Assembly (NCBI GenBank): GCA_020912385.1
Contig: CP087211.1
Location: 1,364,001 to 1,428,000 of the forward strand
Reading direction: 5' to 3'
Length of the DNA stretch: 64,000 bases
DNA from: Neofusicoccum parvum
Taxonomy: Eukaryota; Ascomycota; Dothideomycetes; Botryosphaeriales; Botryosphaeriaceae
A model generated the notes under the pieces. It saw only the letters and a program-made list of their open reading frames with translations, was not told the DNA's origin and made no database searches. This document shows positions 11,900 through 23,227 of the stretch, piece after piece. Each line of letters opens with the position of its first letter. Position 1 is the stretch's first letter. Made by a program: the position numbers and the translations under genes.

Positions 11900-12686
11900 T
11901 CATTTGCCCTCCGCAGCCAACTCGCGCTCCGCCTGCTGATAGTACTTGGCGGTGTCGACACCATGCTAGGAATTGTCAGGTTCATCCCATCGCAGCCAAG
12001 ACAAGAAGCATTTTGATGACTAACCTGGTTGTGGTTGGCGAAGTTGAACCACGGGATCAAGTGGTTGAAGACGCCACTGTATCTAGAGTTCCTCGAGGCG
12101 ACGCCCTGGAGGTGCTCCGACATCTTAGACTCGCCGTACAGGGGCTGGCCAGCCTTGACCTTGTCGACCATTTCCCTCATGTCCATCTCAATCTCCCGCC
12201 TGTTCTCGGTAACGCCGTAGAAGCGGTCTGTGATGTGTTAGCACCGGAACCTGGCAAGGGCGGGGCACGGCAGGCGCACAGATGGAGCGGTTGTAGACGG
12301 TCAGGAAGCCCGCGACGGCGCCGACACCGACGGTCAGACGCATGATGGGAGAGAAGCCACCGCGGCCGACGTACGAAGGCGCGACGCGCTCCCACAGGGC
12401 GAGCAGGGCGGGACCACCGGCAGCAGTGGCGGCGCCGGTGGCATAGTCGGAGGGGCGGGCATAGGCGACGACTCGCTTAAAGTGACTGCGGCTGTCAGCG
12501 GCGGCAATTGGGGCGCAGGAGGGGCGCGAAGCGGGCGTACGGGTCGCTGTCAATGAGCTGTTTAATATGTCAGTCGCTATTGGCCCAATTGACGGTGCGG
12601 TCGAGGGAGGGTGCACGCACCGGGTAGTCGGCGTTGAGCTGCTTGGCCGGGACGACAGGCCGTGGCCGCACTTCGGGGTTGTCCAT
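11900..12686 (-). CDS. NADH:ubiquinone oxidoreductase 20.9/21-kDa subunit (fungal complex I)
   Basis: Accessory membrane-arm subunit of mitochondrial complex I, homologous to the Neurospora 20.9-kDa subunit. Exons on the minus strand: 12621-12686, 12541-12557, 12280-12485, 12025-12227, 11900-11965; introns 63, 55, 52 and 59 nt; 185 codons. Exon 2 is only 17 nt (LIDSDP) but is needed to keep phase and the conserved LIDSDPHFKRVVAYARPSDY block. Later blocks are SPSY-like APSYVGRGGFSPIMRL, a membrane stretch VGVGAVAGFLTVYNRS, RFYGVTENRREIEMDM, HLQGVASRNSRYS and PWFNFANHNQHGVDTAKYY. It ends in an ERELAAEGK tail typical of the family. It shares a 247-bp divergent promoter with the Aquarius homologue. 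Confidence 0.93.
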
Positions 12687-12933
12687 TGTGGTCGGGGGCG
12701 TGGGTTGGGGCTGCTGTGCTGGGTGGGCAGCTGGGGACGGGCAGAGGTGGTGTCGGGTGAAGTTCGAGGATCGGCGCGCCAAGGCGGCGGGCGCGAGCTG
12801 CAGGCTGCGCGAGAAAAGGTGACGCCGGCCGCTCAAGCACACCCGCGCGCGTCTCGGACAGCTCCTCAGCGCGCCGCCAATTATGCCCGCCCTGCCCTCG
12901 CCCGGCACCCCGCTGCGCTGAACACGCAACAAC
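12687..12933. promoter_or_regulatory. divergent promoter, complex I subunit / Aquarius
   Basis: 247 bp separate the two start codons, so both genes must be driven from here. No TATA box is evident. Confidence 0.6.
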
Positions 12934-15900
12934 ATGGCCACCATGGAGCTCGACACCCAGAGCCGCTCGCGCAACGGCTCCATCGTCCCCGTCACCCACG
13001 CGCGCCCGACCGTTGCCGACCTGAACGGCGAGAACCACTATGCCCAGGTTGCGCGCAAGCACTGGCTGGACAGCTCCAAGCCGCCCAAGGTGCGCCCGCA
13101 GGTCGTCAAGGACGAGCTGTGGGACAGCCTGGAGAAGGACGATTTCCCCTATGCCTCGCTGCTGATTCTGGAGAATCTGCAGCTGCTGGAGAAGTACCTC
13201 TGGCCAGGCTACACCGACGACGCGTCCAACCACCACGTGCTGCTGCTGGCTCTGCTCGTCAATGTCAAGCGCCGCGAGAACTTGGCCTCATGGGGCAAGT
13301 AGAGGCCTCCACACGCCGTCCCGCCTGCTGCTAACTGATTGACAGAGCATTTCACGACCAAGCCGTCCGAGTTTTCCTCTTTCTTCCGCCGCATCCTGTC
13401 CATGGCCATCGATTCCTCCCTCTCCTCCAAAATTCGGACCCACCTGATTTCCTTCGTCATTGGAGCCTTCCAGTCCCTGGACAGTGGTCTGGTGCGCAAG
13501 GAGTGTGCGCCCTTGGTCTCGATCGCTATTTGGCAGAACCTGCACAGTGAGGCCGCGCGGGAGGAAAAGCTGGAGAAGAATGTTATGCTGCGCAAGGCAT
13601 GGAGGTCGGCCGGAAAGCGCTACGATGCTGGCGACGACGAGGTCAAGACCAAGCTCCGCTTTGAGCGGGCGTGGCTCTTCACCCTCCTTCTGGACTTCTT
13701 GAACAGGATTTACGATCCCGCCCAGGTGCGCAACTCGGAGAATCTGCGCTACTGCGAACGCTTCATCGAGTTCCTTACCGACCTGGAGAGCCAACTCCCC
13801 ACCCGCCGTTACGTGAACACTCTGCTCCACGATCTCAACCTCCTTCCTGCCATCCAGCTCTCTCCTCTCTATTGCGACGAGGAAAACGGCCTGTTCCGTG
13901 ACCTGGTCGTTCTCCTGAGACACTTTACCTTCTTCCCGATAGACGACCAGATAGGCCAGCAACTCTCTCCCGCCGAATACCACGAGGCCCACTGCGCAAC
14001 ATTGGCAAGGTTGCAACGGACCGCCATCAAGCATTTCCCCTCCAAACTCACTATCCTGGCTCTTTCGAACTATGGCTCTTTGGACCAGCGGGCGGACCTT
14101 GAGGCTCATTTAGAGGCGTTGACGGAGCCGGAACTGGTAGAGCTCTGCAAGTTGCTTAGTTTCAGGACGGAATACCCGAAATCTTCGCTGGTGGTTCAGG
14201 ATCGGACTCTCTTAACCGAGCTCATTGTTTCTGCCCATGAGAGGAAACCGACTTTCCAGGACTCCGTTAGGGAAATGACTGTCCTTCCTACTGAGCGTAC
14301 GCTGTATGAGTCCACTTTCCTGCGCAACGAGACGTACGATGGATCTAGACCACTGGCTATTCCGAAATTGAACCTCCAGTACCTGACCCTGGGCGATTTC
14401 CTTTGGAGATCGTTCATTCTGCACCGTTGCGAGGCTTTCTACGAGATCAGAAAAGACATGGAGGACGTCATCAAACGCCTGCAACGGAAGAATGTCAGAG
14501 GAGCAGTGCAATTTTCTGGAACCTCAAGGATGGCTCTGCCTATCTCGAAGCCTGCCATCACCGATGTTGCCCCTGCCAAGGTTGGTGAGACCGCCCCGTC
14601 TAAGGTGCAAGCAGAGGTCATCATGGATGTGAGCCGCCTGAATTTCAACGTGCTCAAGGAATGGGAATCTCTACGTACTGATGACATTGTGTACCTTCTT
14701 TCCGTGGACCCTCCGGAAGACTCGCGCGCCATTAGAAACGGTGGTGCTCCAGCAAGTGGCGCTGAAAAGATCGGGCTGAAGCACCTGCGGTGTGCCGAAG
14801 TTGTGCAGGTCCTGGATGACAACGGCCGCCAGTTGCGGGACAGGAAAAACCAGCAAGAAGGCCAGGGTCGCAGGGCTCGTCAGCGCCGAATTATCCTCAA
14901 GATTGACGGGTTGGCTTATCAAGAAGACATGGATCGTGCTGCGAAGGGCTTGCCAAACGTTTACGACTCGATCAACTTGATCGTGCGTCGTAGAGGCCGG
15001 GAGAACAATTTTAAGCCTATCTTGGAGTCTATAAGGCGCTTGACGCTCTCTGACCTGCCTGCACCTTCGTGGCTTCAGGAGGTCTTTCTGGGTTACGGAG
15101 ATCCTGCTGGTGCCACCTACAAGCGTCTAGCCAACCGGTTAAAGAGGATTGATTTCCGCGATACGTTCCTCAGCTGGGGTCACCTTGTCTCAAGTCTCGA
15201 AGGCAAGGCGGTCGAGCCTGCTGATGGCCACATGGGAAGCTTTGGTCCACCATATGTACTGGAATTTCCCGAGGAAGAGCAGCAGCAGGAGGCCCCCACG
15301 CGTCCTCCGAAGAAGCGGAGGCGAACCAAAGCAGAGGCGCCTGAACCTGCCCAGACGGGCCCGGAGGCTGTTCACGTCTCAACATATAAGCCCCCGAACA
15401 TGGGCCCCTATCCTACCGATGCACCTAAGCTAAACACTGTGCCATTCACTCCCGCACAAACCGAAGCTATCACGTCCGGCACCCAGCCAGGCCTGACTGT
15501 CATCGTTGGTCCTCCAGGAACAGGCAAGACCGACGTTGCAACCCAGATAATCAACAATATCTACCACAACTTCCCCAGTCAGCGGACTTTACTTATTGCT
15601 CACAGCAACCAAGCTCTCAACCAGCTGTTCCAGAAGATTGTTGCTCTCGACATTGATGAGCGGCATCTCCTTCGTCTTGGACATGGCGAGGAAGAGCTGG
15701 AGACAGAGGCTAGCTACAGCAAGCATGGTCGTGTGGAGTCCTTCCGGGAGATCGGCACTCGGTATCTGGCCGAGGTAGACCGTCTTGCTGCCAACTTCAA
15801 CGCACCCGGTGCACACGGCCAATCGTGCGAAACGGCTGGATATTTCAATTCCGTTTACGTCCAGCCCTCTTGGACGAAATACTGGAATGCTGTTGAATCT

Positions 15901-17370
15901 GGCGAGTTTAGCGATGAAGAGGTTGTGTCCAACTTCCCTTTCCATTCATACTTCTCCAATGCTCCGCAACCTCTCTTTCCCCAAGACGCATCCCGGGAAG
16001 CCCTCTTGGATATTGCCTTAGGATGCTACCATCACATCGAAAAAATCTTCTCCGAGCTTGAAGACATCAGGCCATTCGAGATCCTGCGCAACCCGAGGGA
16101 CAGTGCCAACTACCTTCTGGTAAAGGAAGCCAGGGTCATCGCCATGACGTCGACCCATGCAGCAATGAGACGGCAGGAAATTGCGAGCCTCGGGTTCCAT
16201 TACGACAACGTCATTATGGAAGAAGCTGCCCAGATCACCGAAATCGAAAATTTCATTCCCCTCGCTTTGCAGAATCCCAAGGATGGCGAACTCCCGCTGC
16301 AAAGAGTGGTTTTGTGCGGCGACCATCTACAGAACTCGCCCGTGGTTCAGAACCTCGCCTTCAGGCAGTATGCCAACCTCGAGCAATCCCTATTCCTTAG
16401 GTTGGTGAGGCTCGGTGTACCCACAATCATGCTCGATCAGCAAGGCCGTGCACGGCCGACTCTGGCGGAGCTTTACAAGTGGCGCTACCCTAAATTGGGC
16501 AATCTGCCCTCCGTCGAGTCGAGTGCGGAATTCCAAGCGGCGAATGCTGGTTTCCGCTTCGACTACCAGTTTATCAATGTGCCTGACTACAAGGGTCGTG
16601 GCGAGATGGAGCCGACGCCGCATTTCATCCAAAACTTGGGTGAGGCGGAATACGCGGTTGCTCTATACATGTACATGCGTCTCCTCGGGTACTCGGCATC
16701 AAAGATCTCCATCTTAACAACGTATGCCGGTCAGAAGGCTCTCATCAGAGATGTCTTGACCCACAGATGTGCCAAAAACAGGCTCTTCGGAATGCCTAGG
16801 ATCGTGACGACGGTGGACAAGTACCAGGGCGAGCAAAATGACTGTAAGTTTGCCTCTACCATTTTCAGAAAACAGAACACAGCGCTAACTTAACCAGACG
16901 TCATCCTCTCACTCGTGAGAACATCCCGCGTGGGTTACCTGCGCGACATCCGCCGTCTCACCGTCGCGCTCTCCCGCGCCCGTCTGGGCCTGTACATCCT
17001 GGGTCGCCGCGAGGTCTTCGAGGCCTCGTACGAGCTCAAGCCGGCCTTCGACATCCTGCTGCAGCGGCCCGACAAGCTCGCCCTCGTCACGAACGAAATG
17101 TTCCCGACCGCCAGAGCACTGAACGACGAGCCCGAGTCAACGGAGATGGAGGGCGTCGAGCACCTGGGTCAGTACGTTTTCGAGATGACGCAGGCAAAGG
17201 TCGCGGCGTTGAAGGCGAACGGCGGTGTGCTCCCGCCGATCGAGCAGATGCCAAAGGACGAGGATATGGAGATTGATGAGGCTGAGGCTGAGGAGGAGGA
17301 GGAGGAGGAAGAGGACGGTGCTGACGAAGCGGTGGATGATGAGCCTGAGGATGATGAGGAGTTGGCCTAA
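12934..17370 (+). CDS. cwf11: Aquarius/Cwf11 intron-binding splicing helicase
   Basis: Aquarius is a superfamily 1 RNA helicase of the spliceosome that binds the intron upstream of the branch point. Exons 12934-13294, 13346-16843 and 16898-17370 give 1443 residues, the usual length. Intron 1 (51 nt) has a GC..AG pair (donor GCAAGT) and intron 2 has GTAAGT. The N-terminal half is the helical-repeat domain, with family-like KHWLDSSKPPKVRPQVV and TTKPSEFSSFFRRIL. The helicase core has Walker A VGPPGTGKTDVA (from about 15505), motif II EEAAQ (near 16219), LCGDHLQNSPVVQNLAF, LDQQGRARPTLAELY, TTVDKYQGEQNDYVILS and the arginine-containing VALSRARLGLYILG. The C-terminus is a long Glu/Asp run (17270-17370). 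Two in-frame ATGs open the gene (12934 and 12943). Confidence 0.96.
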
Positions 17371-17797
17371 GGGTATTTACGAGGGATTTTTCTAGTCTAG
17401 TGTAGCATATCGGTTGGGCAAGGAGTTGCCGAGGATACCAGGTCCAACGAAAGACATAACTTTGGCAGAGACAAAAACAGATATTTTCCACGCGTGGCAG
17501 TGATGCTGCACTTGCTTGTTGTGATTGAGTCGGCCTGTGAGTTTAGCATCGGCCGTGGAGAAGAACGCTTGTGATGTGCTTTCACTTTCATTTCGAAGTT
17601 TCAACACGCAGATAACCGGCATGCGAGGCCCTCCTTTCTTTGAAGTACGTAAATCTTGAAAAACGATCGTCCAGTTCGTCAACCATTTGCGAAAAAGAAA
17701 CAAGAAGCGAAAAAGGACGAGAAACGCCGCCCAGCATATCCACTGTTCTCTCTTTACAACGCCCAAGATCAACACGTACAAATCCCTCCCTCCTTCC
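17371..17797. other. convergent 3' ends, Aquarius and ferric reductase
   Basis: 427 bp between two stop codons. Presumably the two 3' UTRs; no gene seen. Confidence 0.6.
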
Positions 17798-19846
17798 TCA
17801 CCACCCAAACTTCTCCACGTTGACCCTCACGGCATGCCCCTCCCCCACCAGCCGGCTGCACGCGTTCCTCGCGTCGCGGTTCATCGCATCCGGGCCGCTC
17901 ACCACCACCCCGGTCGTCGCCGCGCCGCCGCCACCGTGCTCCCTCACCCACCGGCCCACGATGCCCTCGACGTCGGGCCGGCCGGCGTCGCGGGTCGGCT
18001 CCGTCACCAGCACGTCGGCGCCCCAGCCGCGCAGCTCGTCGAGCCGCTGGGCGGGCAGCCACTCGCGGTGGGCGGGCTGGCGCACGACCCACAGGAAGCA
18101 CACCTTGGACGGGCCGCCGCGGCAGCCGGGGGCGAGCCCGCGCGTCTGGCGCTCGAGGTCCGGGCGGGCGGCGGGGTTGAGCAGGGTCCAGAGCAGGGGG
18201 AAGGCGACGGCGACGCCGCTGCCGCCGGCGACGACGACGGCGAGGTTGGAGGATTGGAGGAGGCGCAGCGGGCGGGTGGAGCCGTAGGGCCCGTCGAGGC
18301 GGACGAGCGTCGACGAGTTGGTCTGCGCGTGGCGGAGCAGCGCCTGGCTGAAGCCCGAGCGCGCGCGCACGAGGAGGGAGAGCCAGGCGTGGCGGCCGTC
18401 GTCGTTGTCGTGCGGGTGGAGCGAGACGCGGGGCTTGGACGGGGCCGGCGTGGCGATGGTGAAGGGGTGCGCCTGCAGGGCGTGGAGGCTGCCGAGGGCC
18501 GGGATGCTGATGAAGACGTGGTCGGGCGCGTTCCAGCCGCGGAGGACGGTGCGGCGGTAGAGCTGCTGGCCCCAGGTGCTGGAGGGGATGGACCAGTTGG
18601 AGGAGAGGCGGACGGTCTGGCCGTCGGGCAGGATGGTGAGGTCGGCGCGGAGGTGGGTGGATTTGATGGCCAGGCGGTAGACGAGGCGGTCGACGACGAA
18701 GATGAGGAGCGCGATGCCGACCCAGAGGCGGGAGCGGGCGTGGTGGATGAAGAGGAAGACGAGGGCAAGGGTTTGGAGGGCGACGTGCAGGGCGAGGAAG
18801 AGCTCGTAGAAGAGGGCGCGGAAGGTTCGAAGGGAGGTCAGGTAGAGGAGTTCGTAGCAGACGAAGGCCAGGAGCCCGAAGGAGACGACGCGTGTGAAGA
18901 CGAAGCGGGCGAGCGAGAAGCCGAGGTGGCGGAGGAGGCCGTACCACACGGCAAACATGCCCAGGCCGTGGAGCAGTGCGAGAAGACACAGCAGCTCACC
19001 CAAACGGCGGTGGAGGATGTTGAGCGACTCGTAGGAGTACCCGGTCAGCCATGTTATTGGCTGGTTCTTCGCGGCAAAGAGATACAGCAGGGGCAAATTC
19101 AGAGCAATGAGCATGCCACAGCGGTCCGCGAACACGAAGACGTTCTCCGGGGTGAATTCCAGACGGAAGAACAGGTAGAAGACATTCAGCCCTAGGAAGG
19201 CCAGGATCAACAGGGTGGTGCCGTTGGCCGGCAGCTCCTTGTGGACCACAGGAATGGGTCGTGGCTGATACATGAGCCAAGCTTTGACGCGGTGCAACGC
19301 GACCCCCAGCACCCCGGGCTTTTTCGACGTCTTCGCATCTCCGCGCGGCAGCAACGGCTGCTGCTCGTCCGGCACCTTGCTGGCGCCGGCCTTGGGGGCG
19401 TCCGGAGGCGTTGCTGTGCCTTCCAAAGTGCTGCTCGACGAGGACGACGCGCCGCTCTCCTCGGCGCCTGCCACGCCGCTCCTTCCGCGGGCTATATGCA
19501 TGTTGTCGTTCTCCTTCCCAGCTCTTCTGGCGGCGGCCCGTCGCCGCCAGGCGCGCCGCATGACACCACCCCATTGCGCAGCGGCGAGGCCAAGCAGCAC
19601 GACGAGCAGCACGAGGTTGTAGGTGTTGAGCAGCACCCGGGAGAACAAGACAGCCTCGACCAGCTTCCTGAACCTGGGGTCCCGCCCGGCAGGATTGTTG
19701 CCGGGGTCGAAGTCCTCGTTGACGGAAATGGTGTCATCGCGGAAGAGCGGCGGCGCGGCGGCGGAGGAAAAGCTGGAGGTGTCGGCGGCGGCGGAGAGGG
19801 CGTGCTGGATGGCTGACTTGAGCCAGGCGCTCGAAGGGTCGTCCAT
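17798..19846 (-). CDS. FRE-type ferric/cupric reductase
   Basis: Plasma-membrane or organelle metalloreductase that passes electrons from NADPH through FAD and two haems to reduce Fe(III) or Cu(II). Single exon, 682 residues, the usual FRE length. A first membrane segment (NTYNLVLLVVLLGLAAA, about 75-91) is followed by a low-complexity loop with a Ser run. A ferric-reductase domain comes next, with paired His in LNILHRRLGELLCLLALLHG (about 277-296) and in FLALHVALQTLALVFLFIHH. The FAD block is HPFTIATP (about 460) and the NADPH block VVVAGGSGVAVAFPLLW (about 540). It ends in the classic VNVEKFGW tail. High G+C makes long antisense frames here; these are shadows. With the siderophore transporter at 47.8 kb it gives the window two iron genes, but they are not linked. 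Confidence 0.94.
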   Translation of the reverse strand: MDDPSSAWLKSAIQHALSAAADTSSFSSAAAPPLFRDDTISVNEDFDPGNNPAGRDPRFRKLVEAVLFSRVLLNTYNLVLLVVLLGLAAAQWGGVMRRAWRRRAAARRAGKENDNMHIARGRSGVAGAEESGASSSSSSTLEGTATPPDAPKAGASKVPDEQQPLLPRGDAKTSKKPGVLGVALHRVKAWLMYQPRPIPVVHKELPANGTTLLILAFLGLNVFYLFFRLEFTPENVFVFADRCGMLIALNLPLLYLFAAKNQPITWLTGYSYESLNILHRRLGELLCLLALLHGLGMFAVWYGLLRHLGFSLARFVFTRVVSFGLLAFVCYELLYLTSLRTFRALFYELFLALHVALQTLALVFLFIHHARSRLWVGIALLIFVVDRLVYRLAIKSTHLRADLTILPDGQTVRLSSNWSIPSSTWGQQLYRRTVLRGWNAPDHVFISIPALGSLHALQAHPFTIATPAPSKPRVSLHPHDNDDGRHAWLSLLVRARSGFSQALLRHAQTNSSTLVRLDGPYGSTRPLRLLQSSNLAVVVAGGSGVAVAFPLLWTLLNPAARPDLERQTRGLAPGCRGGPSKVCFLWVVRQPAHREWLPAQRLDELRGWGADVLVTEPTRDAGRPDVEGIVGRWVREHGGGGAATTGVVVSGPDAMNRDARNACSRLVGEGHAVRVNVEKFGW

Positions 19847-20494
19847 GGAGCCCCGGGTTGCAAGGAGAGCGCCGTGCGAGGCAGGAATGCAGTGGGACCG
19901 GAACTGCGGAGACGCAGTGGGTGAGCACGAGGTATCGGCCTCGTCGATCTACCGGCGGCGAGTCATGCCGCGGACTTGCGACAAATGGCGGCCTGATGCG
20001 ATGCCGACTAGGCGCGGGTGATGCGCTGCCACGTCTCCGCGTCGGGTCGCGCCAGAGACACTCAAAGCAGCGCTGGACGGCAGAAGGGCGCTGCTGTCTG
20101 CGCGTGGGATGCCCGGTGGCAGTGGCAGGGGCCTGTAGAGCCATCGGCGGCAGGCCCGGCCCACCCCGAAGGAGGAATGCGGCCATGCGGGGACCGGTCC
20201 GGACGGGACACTAAATTACTCTATTTGGCCCCAGACAGCCCACAGCAACCGTACGAGTACTTATCATTGCAACGTCCCGCTACATGAAGATAACGAACGC
20301 CCGCCGAGGCTCCTGTCCATTAGACGGTTCCTTCTGCCCGACCATCTGCTGACCTGCGCTTGACCCCCGCACTCCGAAATCCGCTCAAAGGATCGTGCGA
20401 CCAACAGAAAATAGCCCGAATAGCACCACTGCGTGCAGAAGTGAGGTCCACCCGAGCGCTGGCAACCAATCTCTTCCTGACACTTCCACACTCA
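19847..20494. other. intergenic: ferric reductase promoter and USP 3' end
   Basis: Both flanking genes are on the minus strand, so this is the reductase promoter next to the stress-protein 3' UTR. GATAA cores occur at about 20255 and 20284, of the kind GATA factors bind; neither matches the full ATCWGATAA iron-regulator site. Confidence 0.5.
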
Positions 20495-22208
20495 TCAGCT
20501 CTTTTCATCCTTCTCGTCCTTCTCGTCCTTTTCCTTCGACCCTCCAGAAGGTCCGGCAGGGCTCGCCTCGTTCTCAACAGCAGGCGTGACTGTTCCAGGG
20601 CTCACATCGCTTGCGAAGGACTCGTTCTCCCGCAACGTGACGCCTGAGAGCCCGTCTGACGGACCCGCAGTTGTGCCGGGAGATATTCCTGGGGATTCCT
20701 GAGAACTTTCTCCTTGAGAGCCCGGAGGGAACATCTGCACGCCGCCCTCGTCGTCGTCACTGTCCTCGTCGCTACTCACAGCCGGCGTATCAAGATTCTG
20801 GAGCTCCGGACTCTTCATCACGACACCCACGTCACGTGTGTCGTCTGGTGATGCTTCGCCGCTTATCAAGCCGCTGTTGACGCTGTCAGGCGTCTGGGGC
20901 GGTATCTCGCCATCGTCTTGCCCAAGAGGGCTGGGTTCCGACGGTGGGATGAAACCGACTGCCTTCGCAACAGCTGCCGCCTCCTCGTCGGTCGCCGCCG
21001 ACTGGAGCTCGTCAAGCATAACACTATGCCTGTGACCCATGTCCAGCAGATGGCCACCCGCTGATCCGCTCTTGTCAAGCAAGTCCCGGTAGCCTGTCCT
21101 GCTCGGGTCTTGAAGGCGCTTCCGTTTGGTCTTTGCTCTTTTGCTAGTGGGCCGCACAACAATGACCGGCACGGGAGAATGCTGAAGGCAATATTTCGAT
21201 ACCGACCCAGGAAGCAAGCCCTGGAAACCACCCAGACTGCGACCGCGTGTGCCGACGATCAGGATGGCCGGTTCGTGCAGGTTGATCCGCGAGAGTGTAA
21301 GCTCATGGCTAGCTCAAAGATATACGAGGTTCTGGAACATACCATTTCGTCGATGACCTTCTGTACCTTGCCGACGGAGAACTCCAGGACAAGATTGATG
21401 GCCTTGTTCTCGGTGTTCTTGATTTGGATTCTGTCCATCAACTTTTCCGCCTCTTCCCGGTATCTTCCGTGGTCGATGCTGCTCTCTCCAGCAACCTTGT
21501 CGTCCTTCTCCACTACTTGCAGGCAGACAATCTCGTCTCCATCGTCGACCAGCTCATCGATAAGCCATTCCAGTGCATACTCCGAGTATTCGTTGGAATC
21601 CAGGCCGCAAAGAAAAGTCCGCGATCTCTTCGTGTATTCATAGTCCTTGTGCTTCCGAATCAACGTGAAAGAGTTCTCCTCTATGAAGTCGGCGGGCTTG
21701 TCGAATGTGTCGAAGGATACGCGGGGCTGGAAGACACTGTGCGGCCGTCAGCAAAGCACATGTCTGTGGTTCCGGAGGCATTGGGGCCGCAGGGCTGAAA
21801 ATGTTGGGTCGAGGCACATGCACGATCAACGAACGCACTTCGGAGCTAGCGAGTGCGCTGCAGCTCCACGCGCGGGCTGTGGGACCCAAGTGGGGCGCAG
21901 CGTAGCGGGCTTGGGGCGGGAGGGAGGCATAATGGGCCGATTGCGAGGGCGAGAGCGGACACTCACGGTGGAGGTGGAGGAGACGACAGCCGGCGCTGGG
22001 GTCTGACCTTGGGGCTGCCACTCCGCTTGGGCAGCCCTTGATTTGCGAGGAACTGGATGGATGGGCGGCGCGCGACATCCTGCTGGCGCACGGCTGAGAG
22101 GGAATCGAGCTTCGCTGCAGCCGCGGCGGGGGTGCCGGATGGGTCGACGGGGGAGGTTGGCGATGTCGAACCGTCGGGTGCGGTTTGGCCGGGCGTGGGG
22201 TGCGGCAT
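20495..22208 (-). CDS. universal stress protein (USP/UspA) domain protein
   Basis: USP domains are small nucleotide-binding alpha/beta modules; the fungal versions are poorly characterised. Minus-strand exons: 21967-22208 (disordered Pro/Ser-rich leader), 21343-21736 (first half of the USP fold: RTFLCGLDSNEYSEYALEWL, then DEIVCLQVVEK), and a third from about 21301 or 21286 down to 20495. The third carries AILIVGTRGRSLGGFQGLLP, GSVSKYCLQHSPVPVIVVRP and a long acidic/Ser-rich tail. The intron between exons 2 and 3 is uncertain. A canonical AG gives a 41-nt intron and adds five residues not expected in the family. The junction the family predicts (56 nt) would end in GG. Start: ATG at 22208, context GCCATGCC. 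The 230-nt intron 1 is long for this window. Confidence 0.87.
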
Positions 22209-23227
22209 GGCAGGCAGTCGCTGATTGGTATGCGGCCGGGGCACGAGGACAGAGCAGGCGTGGAGCCGCTGGTGCAGGACCTGTGATATCGGGAGACGTC
22301 GCAGCGGGCGTGTGCCTCAACGCGCGCCAGCTGCCCTCTGCGTGCTGTCGCTCGCGCTGACGAAGCCGGGGGCGGGGAGGGGTGCTTCCTTTGCGGGCGA
22401 GCGATTCGACGGCGGCCGGGGCAGGTGAGGACCGCGCAGCACGCGAGCTTGCGGGACGCGGCGTTCGTGAATGACGGGTTCAGAAGGATGGAGCGCCACG
22501 GGGGAGGAGGAGCTGTGCAAGGTGACTTGGATAGAGGCTTGGCCGCGAAGCTCGGCATGATGCAAGTCCACGGCTGGGCGGCGCTTTCAGGGTCTCCCCG
22601 CGCCGACTCAAGCGAAACACGCCGCTGCCGTCACTCTACCTCCAACGTCCGTCCAGACGGCCATCTTATCGCGCTGCCCGCAAGCCTTCCGGCTGCCGTT
22701 CCAAACCCAGCCCTACGTCACGCCCAATCCGTCTGAGCCGGCCCCTGCCGCGAACAGTCTAATTAAACAGCGTCTTCAAGTAAAGCGATGCGGAAACGTC
22801 TCTTAGAACAGAGCACTATGGTGCATGATGCGACACGCCCGCATACAATTCGTAGTAAGGGCAGAGGGCCTGCAGTTCTCGTGGTTTGGGGCTTTTGCGA
22901 GCTGTTTACCGAGTGCACAAGCTCGGCTCATGAACCACTATGAATGACCATGCGGTCCAATCTCCGAGACAAAAAATATTTTCTGAGCAATCCGGACGCG
23001 TGCAGCAACATTGTACGGCGTGGGAAATTAGCTGGACAACCAAGCTTCCAAGGCTACGCCCTCAGCATTGGCACAGAAGCTTCCTCATCCGCCCAGAACG
23101 ATTTGATCACCAAACCCCATCTATTTTGACTCTGAACTGATGCAACGCGAAAAATGTCTAGAGAACCTTCTGTAGCACCTCCCCTTCGAAGTCCATTACC
23201 TCACTTCGTCGTCAAGTCATAACCCAT
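22209..23227. other. intergenic: USP promoter and zuotin 3' region
   Basis: No supported gene in about 1 kb. The half near the USP start is G+C-rich; 22740-23150 is more A+T-rich. Confidence 0.55.

Noticed and set aside
17687..19195. A 502-codon plus-strand open frame opposite the ferric reductase
   Set aside because: Antisense shadow: composition follows the third-position G+C of the reductase codons, and no domain is visible. Same for the long frames opposite zuotin (23447-24280) and aldolase (41391-42290).
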